Assembly (NCBI GenBank): GCA_024707255.1
Contig: JANQAC010000001.1
Location: 744,001-808,000 of the forward strand
Length of the DNA: 64,000 bases
Direction of reading: 5' to 3'
Source: Asticcacaulis sp.
GTDB taxonomy: Bacteria; Pseudomonadota; Alphaproteobacteria; Caulobacterales; Caulobacteraceae
Shown one piece after another: positions 9,744 through 18,899 of the stretch. How positions within the stretch are numbered: position 1 is the first letter of the stretch; the number at the start of each line of letters is the position of its first letter. The position numbers and the translations under genes are program-made. Under the pieces are notes generated by a model, which was not told where the DNA came from, ran no database searches, and worked only from the letters and a program-made list of their open reading frames with translations.

Positions 9744-11210
9744 ATGGCCCAACTCGACCCCCGCCGCCAACCTGTCAGACTGACGCCAATGGTCTTCGCA
9801 TTGGCCACCGCGCTGACGGTCGGCACCCTGCTGTGGAAGGTGGTCCAGCCGATGAACGGCGCGGTGCAGCCCATGGATCCGGCTGCCGCCATGGCCCTGG
9901 AAACCCAGGCCTACGCCGAAGCCGCCGCGCGCCCCGGCTATGAACAGCCGGTCGATGTACCGGTCTCGCTACGGTCTGGCGAAACCCTGGCCGGCGCGCT
10001 TATTCGTTTAGGCGTTGCCCCGGATGAATCCAAGGCCGCCGTCAGCCTGCTGTCCAAATCGTTCAACATCACCGATATCAAGGCCGGCCTGACCCTGGAA
10101 GCCGCCATCGCCAAGCCGGCAGAAGGCGCAGGCCCGGCCCAGCTTTTGGGCCTCACCGTCCGCACCGGCCCCGCCCGGCAACTGACGCTCACCACCTCGC
10201 GCGACGGCCAGATGCGCCTGCGTGCCCTGGAAGAAGCCGTGCGTGACGAACGCCGCGTTGCCATCGGCACGATCAGCGGATCGCTGTTCACCTCGGCTGC
10301 CACCATGGGCGCCACCCCCACCCTGACCGCCCAGGTGGTCAAGCTGTTCGCCCACAAGCTCGATTTCGAGCGCGATATCCAGTCCGGCGACACCTTCAAG
10401 CTGGTCTTCGACCGCAAGGTCACCGAGAGCGGCCGCACGGTCGAGGCCGGCAACCTGCTCTATGCTGAAATCCAGGCCAAGGGCGGCGTCGACCGCTTCT
10501 ATTCCTTTACCCCCAAGGGCACGAATTCCACCGAATATTACGATGAAAACGGCAAGAGTATCAAAGGCTTCCTGCTGGCGACGCCGGTTTATGGCGCGCG
10601 CACCTCATCGGGCTTCGGAATGCGGTTCCACCCGATCGTCGGGTTCATGAAGATGCACACCGGCATCGATTTCGCCGCCCCTTCCGGCACGCCGATCCAG
10701 GCCGCCGGCGACGGCGTGGTGATGGATGCCAAATGGTGGGGTGGCTATGGCCGTTGGGTGCGCATCGCGCATAACAAGGAATGGGAAACCGGCTACGGCC
10801 ACATGTCCGCCATTGCGGTGCGCCCCGGCCAGCACGTCAAGCAGGGTCAGGTGATCGGCTATGTCGGAACCACCGGTCGCTCGACCGGTCCGCACCTGCA
10901 TTTCGAGGTCTGGCAGAACCATCACCCCATCGATCCGAAGGGCGCCAAGGTGCCGCAATCGAGCACCCTGGCCGGCAGTGACCTGGTCGCTTTCCGCGCC
11001 CGCAAGCATGAGATCGACACCATGATCGCCCAGGCCGAGGCCAGCCCCACCGGCGCGCTGGCCAATACCGACAGCAACGGTTTCCGCTTCGATATGAATA
11101 CCGATACGGCCCAGCCCCAGGCCCTGGCTCAGACAGAAACAAGTCCCCTGCGCAATGGCGGCGGTCATTCGCTGCGTTCGGCGATCACCACGACACGCGG
11201 CACGCGGTAA
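9744..11210 (+). CDS. Membrane-anchored M23-family peptidoglycan endopeptidase
   Basis: A 488-residue protein with one N-terminal hydrophobic segment (about residues 12-32), then an OapA/LysM-like periplasmic region and a LytM/M23 zinc peptidase domain at about residues 285-400. The metal and catalytic residues are present: His305 and Asp309 in HTGIDFAAP, a GYGHM motif, and the HLHFEV motif with His384 and His386. It should therefore be an active peptidoglycan cross-bridge endopeptidase rather than a degenerate activator. The upstream region carries CtrA, DnaA and GANTC motifs, suggesting cell-cycle control of wall remodelling. The C-terminal 90 residues look disordered. Confidence 0.9.
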   Translation: MAQLDPRRQPVRLTPMVFALATALTVGTLLWKVVQPMNGAVQPMDPAAAMALETQAYAEAAARPGYEQPVDVPVSLRSGETLAGALIRLGVAPDESKAAVSLLSKSFNITDIKAGLTLEAAIAKPAEGAGPAQLLGLTVRTGPARQLTLTTSRDGQMRLRALEEAVRDERRVAIGTISGSLFTSAATMGATPTLTAQVVKLFAHKLDFERDIQSGDTFKLVFDRKVTESGRTVEAGNLLYAEIQAKGGVDRFYSFTPKGTNSTEYYDENGKSIKGFLLATPVYGARTSSGFGMRFHPIVGFMKMHTGIDFAAPSGTPIQAAGDGVVMDAKWWGGYGRWVRIAHNKEWETGYGHMSAIAVRPGQHVKQGQVIGYVGTTGRSTGPHLHFEVWQNHHPIDPKGAKVPQSSTLAGSDLVAFRARKHEIDTMIAQAEASPTGALANTDSNGFRFDMNTDTAQPQALAQTETSPLRNGGGHSLRSAITTTRGTR

Positions 11211-12485
11211 TTATTCGAGTTTGTCAGCTTTATAGAGCGCCGGAAACAGCTTGATCCAGCTTCCGGTGACGATCAGCGAGCCGATGCCACCGAACAGCGC
11301 CGCATTGACCGGCCCCATCAGGCGGGCCATCACGCCGGTCTCGAACTCACCCAGTTCATTCGACGCGCCGATAAACAGGTAGGAGACCGAAGCGACGCGG
11401 CCGCGCATATGATTGGGCGTGACGATCTGCACCAGGGTGCCGCGGACATAGACGCTGATCATATCGGCCGCCCCCAGCACGATCATGGCGGCGATCGACA
11501 CCCAGATCATTTCAGACAGGCCAAAGACTATGGTCGAGATTCCGAAAATGGCCACCCCGCCGAACATCCACGGCCCGGCATGGCGGCGGATCGGTGACCA
11601 CGACAGGATAAACGAGGTGATGATGGCGCCGATCGCCGGCGAAGCGCGTAATATACCGAACGCCTGCGGCCCGGCGTGCAGGATATCCCGGACATAGATC
11701 GGCATCAGGGCCACTGCCCCGCCGAGCAGGACGGCGAACAGATCGAGCGAAATGGCGCCAAGGATCACCTTGTTCGACCAGATATAGGCCATGCCTTCCT
11801 TCAGCATGGTCATCTTGGAGCCGGACGGGGCATCCGGCGCCGTCGGTGTCTTGATGGTCAGGATCAGGAGGGCGGCGATCAGGCAAAGACCGGCGCAAAA
11901 GCCATAGGCGAAGCGCGGCGAAAACCCGACCAGGACGCCGCCCAGGGCCGGGCCGACAATCAGCCCGGTCTGGAAAGCCATGGAATTGACCGCGATCGCC
12001 TTGGGCAGGATGTGTTTCGGCACCAGCATGGGGCCTATGGCCGAACTAGCCGGCGCGCTGAAGGCGCGGCAGGCGCCCAGCACGGCGCTCAGCGCAAACA
12101 GGCCCCAGAAGGGCGGATGCGGGATAAAGGAATAGGCAAAGAACGCCAGGGACAGCAGCAACTGCGCGAACAGCACCACACCGACAATCTTCTTGCGATC
12201 ATGGCGGTCAGCGACGATCCCGGCCGGCAAGGTAAAGGCGAACAGGGTGATGAACTGCGCCAGGCCGATCAGCCCGACATAGAGCGCCGATTCCGCCACC
12301 CCTTGTGTGCGCCGGGCGATTTCATAGACCTGCCAGGCAATGGCTGCGCTCTGCGCCGAAGTGCCCAGCACGCCGGCCAGCCGCGAAGTCCAGAAGGCGC
12401 GAAAATCGGGAATTTGCAGCGGATGCCGGTTGTCATCCTCAAGTGGCGGCAGGTCGATAGCGGGCGGTTCGGCAGGCGCAGTCAC
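11211..12485 (-). CDS. MFS exporter (MFS_3/EntS type)
   Basis: About 424 residues with twelve predicted membrane helices. The inter-helix 2-3 signature (GIVADRHDRKKIV) and overall pattern match the MFS_3 group that includes the enterobactin exporter EntS and many poorly characterized permeases. The substrate is unknown. The frame is open to a TTG at 12542, but GTG at 12485 (MTAPAEPPA) has a well-spaced GAAGG in front and avoids an unlikely N terminus. It is convergent with the M23 gene (stop codons adjacent) and divergent from dapE. Confidence 0.8.
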   Translation of the reverse strand: MTAPAEPPAIDLPPLEDDNRHPLQIPDFRAFWTSRLAGVLGTSAQSAAIAWQVYEIARRTQGVAESALYVGLIGLAQFITLFAFTLPAGIVADRHDRKKIVGVVLFAQLLLSLAFFAYSFIPHPPFWGLFALSAVLGACRAFSAPASSAIGPMLVPKHILPKAIAVNSMAFQTGLIVGPALGGVLVGFSPRFAYGFCAGLCLIAALLILTIKTPTAPDAPSGSKMTMLKEGMAYIWSNKVILGAISLDLFAVLLGGAVALMPIYVRDILHAGPQAFGILRASPAIGAIITSFILSWSPIRRHAGPWMFGGVAIFGISTIVFGLSEMIWVSIAAMIVLGAADMISVYVRGTLVQIVTPNHMRGRVASVSYLFIGASNELGEFETGVMARLMGPVNAALFGGIGSLIVTGSWIKLFPALYKADKLE

Positions 12486-12511
12486 TGTAAAGCCTTCAGA
12501 AATGCAGACAC

Positions 12512-12527
12512 GACTCGAATTTGAGTC
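12512..12527. promoter_or_regulatory. Palindrome made of two GANTC sites in the MFS/dapE divergent promoter
   Basis: GACTC-GAATTT-GAGTC. The two GANTC motifs are CcrM methyltransferase targets in Caulobacterales, and together they form a near-perfect 16-bp palindrome between the two divergent starts. It is a possible methylation-sensitive promoter element or operator. Confidence 0.4.
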
Positions 12528-12561
12528 TTCCCCGGTCAACAAAGGGTCTTAGAGCAAGGGC

Positions 12562-13722
12562 ATGGCAAATGCATCTAAAAATCTCGACGTTGTCGCGCTG
12601 ACTCAGGCGCTGATTTCACGGCCCTCCGTTACCCCCGCCGATGCCGGCGCCATGGATACAGTGCAGCGCACGCTGGAGGATTTGGGCTTCACCTGTCATC
12701 GGCTCAAATTCGGTGAGATCGAGAACCTCTATGCCCGCCGCGGTACGGCCTCGCCCAATCTCTGCTTCGCCGGCCATACCGACGTGGTGCCCGTGGGCAC
12801 GCGTAATCTATGGCGCTATGATCCCTTTGGCGCCGAGATTCACGACGGCGCGGTGATCGGCCGCGGCGCGGTCGATATGAAGGGTGGAATCGCCGCCTGG
12901 ATCGCCGCCATATCGCGCCATGCCGATCAAAACGGATCACTGTCCTTCCTTATCACCGGCGACGAGGAAGGCGTGGCCACCGATGGCACGGTGCGCGTAG
13001 TGCAATGGCTAAAGGCGCGCGGCGAGGTCATCGATCACTGCATTGTCGGTGAGCCGTCGTCCTCGGCGCAACTGGGCGACATGATCAAGGTGGGGCGTCG
13101 CGGTTCGGTCAACGCAACCTTCACGGTCAGCGGCAAGCAGGGCCATGTCGCCTATCCGCAACGTGCCTTGAATCCCCTGCCGGTGCTGGTCGATCTGCTC
13201 AGCACCCTGAAAGGCCGGGTATTGGATGAAGGCTATGCCGATTTTCAGCCGTCGAACCTGGAAATCACCACGATCGATACCGGCAACGCGACCTCAAATA
13301 TCATTCCGCAGGAGGCTCGTGCCCGCATCAATATCCGCTTCAATCCGGCCCATACCGGCGCGGAACTGAAAGCCTGGTTCGAGGCTTTGGCAGCAGACCA
13401 TGCCGCGCGATCAGGGGCGAAAATCGAAGTGCAGACGGCTATTTCCGGCGAAGCTTTCCTGACCGAGGCGGGGCCGTTCGTCGATCTGATCGCCGATGTG
13501 ATCCAGGCGAAACTGGGCGTGGAAACCGACCGTTCAACGACCGGCGGCACCTCGGATGCGCGCTTTATCCGCGACCTGTGTCCCGTGGTTGAGTTCGGGC
13601 TGGTCGGCCAGACCATGCATCAGATCAATGAGTGCGTTTTGGTGGCCGATCTCGAAGCCCTGACCGATGCCTATTCGGCCTTGATCGAGGCGTATTTTTC
13701 GAAGTTCGGGTCTTTTTCGTAG
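12562..13722 (+). CDS. dapE: Succinyl-diaminopimelate desuccinylase
   Basis: A 386-residue M20-family zinc amidohydrolase that removes succinate from N-succinyl-LL-diaminopimelate in lysine and peptidoglycan precursor synthesis. The metal and catalytic residues are visible: His72 and Asp74 in GHTDVVP, the bridging Asp105 in RGAVDMKGG, the general base Glu135 and Glu136 in GDEEG, and a GEPSS motif. The dimerization (lid) domain occupies the middle third. The final 52 bp overlap the 3' end of truA on the opposite strand. The start ATG follows a GAGCAAGG-like ribosome site. Confidence 0.96.
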   Translation: MANASKNLDVVALTQALISRPSVTPADAGAMDTVQRTLEDLGFTCHRLKFGEIENLYARRGTASPNLCFAGHTDVVPVGTRNLWRYDPFGAEIHDGAVIGRGAVDMKGGIAAWIAAISRHADQNGSLSFLITGDEEGVATDGTVRVVQWLKARGEVIDHCIVGEPSSSAQLGDMIKVGRRGSVNATFTVSGKQGHVAYPQRALNPLPVLVDLLSTLKGRVLDEGYADFQPSNLEITTIDTGNATSNIIPQEARARINIRFNPAHTGAELKAWFEALAADHAARSGAKIEVQTAISGEAFLTEAGPFVDLIADVIQAKLGVETDRSTTGGTSDARFIRDLCPVVEFGLVGQTMHQINECVLVADLEALTDAYSALIEAYFSKFGSFS

Positions 13723-14453
13723 GTCACATGGGTCAGATAGAGGCCGTGCGCCGGGGCCACCTGACCGCAGATGGCCCGGTCCGCCGCTTTCAAAGCGTCC
13801 GCCATATAGCTGACCGGATAGCGGCCGACACCGATATCGACCAAGGTGCCGACCATGGAACGCACCTGACGATGCAGGAAGGAGCGCGCCGCGAAGACGC
13901 AGTGGATCTCCTCATCGATCCGCTTTACCCGCGCAATATCGAGCGTGCGCATCGGTGAATTGGCCTGACAGCCGATAAAGCGGAAGGTTGTGAAATCATG
14001 ATGACCGATCAAAGCCTTCGCCGCCTCGGACATGGCCGCGACGTCGATCGGCTTCTTGACATGCCACACCCGGCCCTGATCGATCGCCGGCGGCGCTTCA
14101 CGGTTGAGGATGCGATAGAGATACATCCGGCCGGTGGCGGAAAAGCGGGCGGAAAAGTCATCGTCGCATTTTTCCGCCGCCAGGACAGAAACCGGCTTTG
14201 GCATCAGCCAGGCATTCATGGCGTCGCGCACCACCTTGGTCGGGAGATCTTTTTCCAGGTCGAAAGTGACCACCTGACCTGTGGCGTGGACGCCGGTATC
14301 GGTGCGACCGGCCACTATCAGACGCAGGCGCTGTCCGCTGAATTTGAAGATGGCTTCCTCAAGCGCTGTCTGTACGCTGGGCTGGTCGCCCTGCGCCTGG
14401 AAGCCGTTGAACGGTCGGCCATCATATTCAACGAGACATTTATAACGCGGCAT
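13671..14453 (-). CDS. truA: tRNA pseudouridine(38-40) synthase
   Basis: A 260-residue TruA that converts uridines 38-40 of the tRNA anticodon arm to pseudouridine. The catalytic aspartate is Asp52 in AGRTDTGVHATGQV, and the family motif SFLHRQVRSMVGTL is near the C terminus. The length is standard. Its ATG overlaps the stop of fmt (TGATG), so the two are translationally coupled. It overlaps the convergent dapE 3' end by 52 bp. Confidence 0.96.
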   Translation of the reverse strand: MPRYKCLVEYDGRPFNGFQAQGDQPSVQTALEEAIFKFSGQRLRLIVAGRTDTGVHATGQVVTFDLEKDLPTKVVRDAMNAWLMPKPVSVLAAEKCDDDFSARFSATGRMYLYRILNREAPPAIDQGRVWHVKKPIDVAAMSEAAKALIGHHDFTTFRFIGCQANSPMRTLDIARVKRIDEEIHCVFAARSFLHRQVRSMVGTLVDIGVGRYPVSYMADALKAADRAICGQVAPAHGLYLTHVTYEKDPNFEKYASIKAE

Positions 14454-15382
14454 CAGAGCAGGATATCGCCGGGTTCAAGCGCAGCGCCGTTGAGGAAATC
14501 AGCCGCATCCTGCGCCGCCTTGCCTTCCCGCTGGACACGCAGCAATTCGATCACGCCGTCACCCGTGGCGATTTTCAAGCCGCCTATTAACCGTGTGCCA
14601 GGTGTTTCGCCGGTGGCTTCGTCGGTCAGCCGCGACATCAGCACTTTCAGGCGCTGCTCGCCTTTCGGCGTTCGCAGCAGGCACCAGGCACCGGGGAAAG
14701 GCGACAGGCCGCGTATATGGAAATCGAGCTCGCGCGCCGGGCGGTTCCAGTCGATGCGTGCCTCTTCGGATGTGATCTTCCTGGCATAGGTCGGCTCGCC
14801 AACCTGTTCCTGTCCGACCGCGCCACCGCGTTCAATGGCCGCCAGGGCCACCGGCAGGAGCGAAGCGCCCAGCGCCGCCAGCTTGTCATGCAGTGTCTGG
14901 GCGGTGTCATCGGGGGTGATTTCCTCACGGCCGGTCAGGATGATCGCGCCTTCGTCCAGTCCCTCGCTCATGCGCATGACCTCGACACCCGTGTGGGTAT
15001 CGCCCGCCATGATGGCGCGCTGGATGGGCGCCGCACCACGCCAGCGCGGCAGCAGCGACGCATGGAGATTGAAGCAGCCGAGCGGCGGGTGATCGAGCAC
15101 TTCCTTTTTAAGGATTTGCCCATAGGCGACGACGATGCAGGCATCGATATCGAGGGCCTGGAATTCGGCAATGGCATCGGGCGCCTTCATCGATTTCGGC
15201 GTACGGACCTCGATACCGAGACTTTGTGCGAAGGCATGAACCGGCGAAGGGCTAAACATCTGCCCCCGACCTTTCGGCGCCGGCGGCTGGCTATAGACAC
15301 AAACGATCTCATGCCCGCTGGCCACCAGTTCGGCCAGGGCTTTTACCGCAAATTCGGGTGTGCCCATAAAAGCTAAGCGCAT
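14453..15382 (-). CDS. fmt: Methionyl-tRNA formyltransferase
   Basis: A 309-residue enzyme that formylates initiator Met-tRNA using 10-formyl-THF. The N-terminal Rossmann-like domain contains the catalytic region with the [15 protein letters not shown] signature. The C-terminal OB-type domain contacts the tRNA. It begins [13 protein letters not shown], as in nearly all Fmt proteins. It lies downstream of def and upstream of truA on the same strand, the common initiation-factor grouping. Confidence 0.97.
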   Translation of the reverse strand: MRLAFMGTPEFAVKALAELVASGHEIVCVYSQPPAPKGRGQMFSPSPVHAFAQSLGIEVRTPKSMKAPDAIAEFQALDIDACIVVAYGQILKKEVLDHPPLGCFNLHASLLPRWRGAAPIQRAIMAGDTHTGVEVMRMSEGLDEGAIILTGREEITPDDTAQTLHDKLAALGASLLPVALAAIERGGAVGQEQVGEPTYARKITSEEARIDWNRPARELDFHIRGLSPFPGAWCLLRTPKGEQRLKVLMSRLTDEATGETPGTRLIGGLKIATGDGVIELLRVQREGKAAQDAADFLNGAALEPGDILL

Positions 15383-15440
15383 AATGGCTCCAAATGATCT
15401 CAGCGATAATTCGGAGTGCTGAGGCGAAAAAATATTAGCT

Positions 15441-15487
15441 ATCGAGAAACGTAGCGCAGCGTACTTAAGTACGTGAGCAACGTATCG
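15441..15487. repeat. Imperfect long palindrome between def and fmt
   Basis: An imperfect inverted repeat centred on the perfect core GTACTTAAGTAC (15461-15472), with flanks extending about 20 bases each side with mismatches. It may form a stem in the def-fmt transcript or be a copy of an intergenic palindromic repeat. Confidence 0.45.
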
Positions 15488-15493
15488 CCCTTA

Positions 15494-15523
15494 GCATTGT
15501 GGAGACAATGCGTAAACGCATTG
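15494..15523. other. Two mutually exclusive hairpins between def and fmt
   Basis: GCATTGT/ACAATGC (15494-15511) and CAATGCG/CGCATTG (15506-15523) are both 7-bp perfect stems and share the middle segment, so only one can form at a time. This looks like an RNA switch or attenuator, but it may be chance. No T-tract is seen. Confidence 0.35.
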
Positions 15524-15559
15524 AAGGGATGATGTTTTGCAGACCAGCAATGCGAATTA

Positions 15560-16093
15560 TCAGGCGGCGCGGGTTAGCTTCTTGACCTTTGTCACGGCGC
15601 GATCGCGCTTCAGCTTGGACAGGTGGTCGATAAACAGAACGCCTTCGAGATGGTCCATCTCATGCTGGATACAGACGGCGAAAAGGCCCTTGGCCTCTTC
15701 CTCGATCTGCTCGCCCTGATAGTTCAGGTAGCGAATCTTGACGTGCGCCGGGCGCTGCACTTCGTCATAGATTTCGGGGATACTCAGGCAGCCCTCTTCA
15801 TAAGGCAGGGTGTCTTCCGACTTCCAGATGATCTCCGGATTGACGAAATAGCGCGGATTTTTAACCGGCTCGGCATCCTCCGCCGCGCCTTCCGGCTTTT
15901 CCTGCAGGTCCATGACGATGACACGGACCGGCTCACCGATCTGGATCGCGGCCAGGCCGATGCCGGGCGCGTCATACATGGTTTCCAGCATGTCATCCAT
16001 CAGCGCGCGCAGCGCGTCATCCACCTTATCGACGGGCTTGGAGACCTGCTTCAGGAGCGGGTTCGGTACAGTAATGATTTCACGTATAGCCAT
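15560..16093 (-). CDS. def: Peptide deformylase
   Basis: A 177-residue iron/zinc hydrolase that removes the N-formyl group from nascent proteins. All three motifs are present: [10 protein letters not shown] (motif 1), EGCLSIP with the metal-binding Cys (motif 2) and QHEMDHLEG with the two His ligands and catalytic Glu (motif 3). It begins [14 protein letters not shown]. It is upstream of fmt, separated by 177 bp containing hairpins. Confidence 0.97.
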   Translation of the reverse strand: MAIREIITVPNPLLKQVSKPVDKVDDALRALMDDMLETMYDAPGIGLAAIQIGEPVRVIVMDLQEKPEGAAEDAEPVKNPRYFVNPEIIWKSEDTLPYEEGCLSIPEIYDEVQRPAHVKIRYLNYQGEQIEEEAKGLFAVCIQHEMDHLEGVLFIDHLSKLKRDRAVTKVKKLTRAA

Positions 16094-16117
16094 GAGGGTG
16101 ATGTAATCGCGGACGCT

Positions 16118-17416
16118 TTAAAAATCAAGTTTCGCCGCATCCCCCTCTGTCGATTCCAATAGTTTCAACTTGTTAGAGGCGCGCGGCTGGGCTTCGACCG
16201 GCGGCAGTTCGGGCACCGGCTTGCCCTGGTGCTCGACCTGGAGTTCCTCGAACTTCTTCGCCTGGGTCAGAACCTGGCTGTCAAGCGAGCCGACAAAGGC
16301 ATTGTATTTATCGACCGCGCGGCCAAGGGCCGTGCCCACATCCGAGACATGCCCTCCCATGACCGACAGGCGCTTATAGAGTTCGCGCCCCAGGTCGGCG
16401 ATATGCGAGGCATTCTTCATCTGGTCCTCGACCCGCCAGCCGTAGGCCACTGCCTTGCACAGAGCGAACAGGGTGGTGGGCGTGACGATGATGACCTTTT
16501 TATCCATGGCCTCGTTCATCAGTTGCGGCATCCGGTCGAGCGCTGCGGCCAGAAAGCCGTCGCCCGGAATGAACAGGGCGACGAAATCGGGCGACTGATC
16601 CTTGAACTGATCCCAGTACGCCTTGCCCGCGAGATCGCGGACATGGGCGCGCAAGCCTTGCGTATGACGCTGCAGGGCGGCTTCGCGCGCCTCATCATCA
16701 AGCGCATCCATCGAATCGAGAAAGGCAGTCAGGTTGACCTTGGAATCGATGACGAACACGCCGTTCGACTTATCCCCCGGCATCCGCACCACCACATCCG
16801 GACGGCGGCGACCCTCGTCGGTATCGAGGTTTTGCTGTTCGATAAAATCGAAGCGCGTCAGGCCAGCGGCCTGCAGGACATTGCGCAGGGTCTCCTCGCC
16901 CCAGCGCCCCTGCACACCGGCGCCACGACGCAGGGAATTGGCGAGTTTCTGTGTCACTTCACGGGTCTGGTCAGACGCGTTCAACAGATGCTTGATCTGC
17001 TGTTCCAGTTCGCCACTGTTCTTTGAGCGCGCTTCTTCCATGGCCTTCACCTGGGCCTCGAAACGCGTCAGGGTTTCTGAAACCGGCTTGAGGCTCGAAT
17101 TCATCCGCTCCAGGGCCAGCTTTTCCCGTGCCACAAAGGATTCCTCGGCCCGCTTCAGCAATGAATCCGATGACGCCTGCATAGCCTGATGCGACACAAG
17201 CTGGAACTGCTCGCTCATGGCGGCCTTGGCGTCTTCCAGATTGCGCGCGCGTTCCTTTGAGGCGGACAGTTCGGCGGTCACATCGGTCAGCCGGTCGGCC
17301 AGGTCTTCATTGCGGGTGCGCAGGCGTTTGGCCTCGGTCAGCGACAGAAACCAGGCGCCGGCAAAAACAGCGGCGACGACCAAAACGATCAGCAAACTCA
17401 CGGTCGACATGTTCAT
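16118..17416 (-). CDS. rmuC: RmuC-family DNA recombination protein
   Basis: A 432-residue protein with one N-terminal membrane helix (residues about 5-24), a long coiled-coil region (about 28-140) and a C-terminal RmuC domain (about 150-370) related to restriction-endonuclease folds. The typical RmuC block GRWGEETLRNVLQAAGL is seen, followed by RRPDVVVRMPG and IDSKVNL. In E. coli, RmuC limits inversion at short inverted repeats, but the biochemical activity is not settled. It is 24 bp upstream of def on the same strand. Confidence 0.92.
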   Translation of the reverse strand: MNMSTVSLLIVLVVAAVFAGAWFLSLTEAKRLRTRNEDLADRLTDVTAELSASKERARNLEDAKAAMSEQFQLVSHQAMQASSDSLLKRAEESFVAREKLALERMNSSLKPVSETLTRFEAQVKAMEEARSKNSGELEQQIKHLLNASDQTREVTQKLANSLRRGAGVQGRWGEETLRNVLQAAGLTRFDFIEQQNLDTDEGRRRPDVVVRMPGDKSNGVFVIDSKVNLTAFLDSMDALDDEAREAALQRHTQGLRAHVRDLAGKAYWDQFKDQSPDFVALFIPGDGFLAAALDRMPQLMNEAMDKKVIIVTPTTLFALCKAVAYGWRVEDQMKNASHIADLGRELYKRLSVMGGHVSDVGTALGRAVDKYNAFVGSLDSQVLTQAKKFEELQVEHQGKPVPELPPVEAQPRASNKLKLLESTEGDAAKLDF

Positions 17417-17498
17417 GCTATGTTCCTAACTTCCGGAATCGAACTTGGCAAGTTCTATTTTACGGCTAGAGTTCACTTGGCAAATCAAAGGGGCAAAA

Positions 17499-18050
17499 AT
17501 GATCGAGGCCAAAGCGGCTGCACAGAAAGCCTTTACCGGCCGTGCGCCGTGGACCTATCTCTATCTGTTTCTGATCCCGTTCATCAACTGGGCCTATGCG
17601 GCGGTGCCGACCATTCCCCTGCCCGATCATGGTGAATGGACCCCTCTGGCCATCGTCACCGGCCTGGTGCTGGTGGTGCGCGACTTCGCCCAGCGCGAAA
17701 TCGGCCACTGGATATTCATTCCGCTGATCATCGGGCTGGCCATTTCCTTCAAGATGGCCCCGGCGGAAATCGCCCTGGCCAGCGCCGTGGCGTTCGGCAT
17801 CAGCGAGTCGGTGGACTGGGGCCTGTTCACCTTCCTGAAATTGCCGCTTTCCAAGCGCGTCTTTATTTCAGCCGCCATCGGTTCGCCCATCGATACGACG
17901 GTTTTCTATATGATGGCGGCGACCGCTATTCCCGGCATTTTCAATATCTGGGCGATCGGCGCCTCGATTCTCAGCAAACTGGTTGGCTGCGTCATTGTCT
18001 ATCTTTTGATGAAAAACCGCGAGAAGAAGGCGGCATTGGCAACGACTTAA
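17499..18050 (+). CDS. VUT-family membrane transporter (YhhQ-like)
   Basis: About 183 residues with five or six hydrophobic helices. The segment VVRDFAQREIGHW matches the conserved loop of the VUT (vitamin uptake transporter) family, which includes the queuosine-precursor importer YhhQ. ATG at 17499 follows AAAGGGGC, a good ribosome site. Preq0/preQ1 uptake is plausible but not proven, and no queuosine genes or convincing preQ1 riboswitch lie next to it. It is divergent from rmuC and convergent with recR. Confidence 0.75.
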   Translation: MIEAKAAAQKAFTGRAPWTYLYLFLIPFINWAYAAVPTIPLPDHGEWTPLAIVTGLVLVVRDFAQREIGHWIFIPLIIGLAISFKMAPAEIALASAVAFGISESVDWGLFTFLKLPLSKRVFISAAIGSPIDTTVFYMMAATAIPGIFNIWAIGASILSKLVGCVIVYLLMKNREKKAALATT

Positions 18051-18111
18051 GACTGCGGTCTCGGCGCAAAAAAAGCCTGAATTTTGGATGAGAGGCTAGC
18101 CGACTAGCGAC

Positions 18112-18131
18112 GGCTGTATACCTATACAGCC
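18112..18131. terminator. Hairpin between convergent VUT gene and recR
   Basis: GGCTGTATA-CC-TATACAGCC, a perfect 9-bp inverted repeat in the 123-bp convergent spacer. It is a candidate bidirectional terminator or part of an intergenic repeat. A run of seven T lies near the recR stop. Confidence 0.45.
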
Positions 18132-18173
18132 AAGCGACGACTGCGACGCCTATCGCCAAAAGGCAGAGTTTTT

Positions 18174-18776
18174 TTACCGACGAGATTTAAAGGCGTGGGC
18201 AATAGTATTATCGTCTAACCAATCCAGCTCACCACCAACCGGCACGCCGCGCGCCAGAAAGGTGATTTCCACCTGATTATCGAATGATTTCAGGCGGTCG
18301 GCGATGTAGTGCGCCGTGGTTTGCCCCTCGACCGTCGCCGGCAAGGCCATGATGATTTCAGACACCCGACCTGAGCGCACGCGCTGAACCAGGCTATCGA
18401 GCCGCAGGTCTTCCGGCCGGATGCCATCGAGCGCCGAGAGCAGCCCGCCCAGAACATGATAGGTGCCGTTAAAGGCGCCGACGCGCTCCATGGCCCAGAG
18501 GGCGCTGTCCTCTTCCACCACGCAGATCATGGTCTGGTCGCGCGCCGGATCGGTGCAGGTCGGACAGGGATTTTGCGTCGAAAGCCGCCCGCAGACACGG
18601 CAGGCTTCGACCTTGTCGGCAGCGTCCTGCATGGCACGCGTAAGAGGGATCAGAAGCTGGTCCTTGCGCTTTAGCAGGGCAAGCGACGCACGGCGCGCCG
18701 AACGCGGCCCAAGCCCCGGCAGCTTCGACAGCAATGCCATCAGACGTTCGATTTCGGGTCCGGCGCCAGAGGCCAT
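18174..18776 (-). CDS. recR: Recombination mediator RecR
   Basis: A 200-residue RecR, which with RecF/RecO loads RecA at gaps. It has the N-terminal helix-hairpin-helix (LPGLGPRSARR), a four-cysteine zinc finger (CRVCGR...CPTC), and a Toprim domain with the acidic residues of VVEE. The C-terminal Walker-B-like part follows. It is downstream of ybaB and dnaX on the same strand, the usual dnaX-ybaB-recR order. Confidence 0.96.
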   Translation of the reverse strand: MASGAGPEIERLMALLSKLPGLGPRSARRASLALLKRKDQLLIPLTRAMQDAADKVEACRVCGRLSTQNPCPTCTDPARDQTMICVVEEDSALWAMERVGAFNGTYHVLGGLLSALDGIRPEDLRLDSLVQRVRSGRVSEIIMALPATVEGQTTAHYIADRLKSFDNQVEITFLARGVPVGGELDWLDDNTIAHAFKSRR

Positions 18777-18798
18777 TAGACGAAGGCCGTTTTAATAG

Positions 18799-18882
18799 AA
18801 AGGAAGCAAGAAACCCCACCACCACGCCGCAAGAGCGGCGCGGTCCCCCTCCCCAGTGGAACTGGGGAGGTATAAGAAAGAG
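18799..18882. repeat. Partial copy of a palindromic intergenic element
   Basis: Shares AGGAAGCAAG...CCCCACCACCACG and the GCGGTCCCCCTCCCC core with two longer elements at 21391 and 54120. It has an internal stem CCTCCCCAGT/ACTGGGGAGG (18848-18870) and a small stem CGCCGC/GCGGCG (18825-18840). It looks like the left half of the full element, in the recR-ybaB spacer. Confidence 0.7.
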
Positions 18883-18899
18883 GCGTTTCAATTTTCAAA

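Noticed and set aside
17417..17498. Possible preQ1 riboswitch before the VUT-family transporter
   Set aside because: The leader has GAACTTGGCAAGTTC-like pairing but lacks the A-rich tail and core of preQ1-I and does not fit preQ1-II; not enough support.
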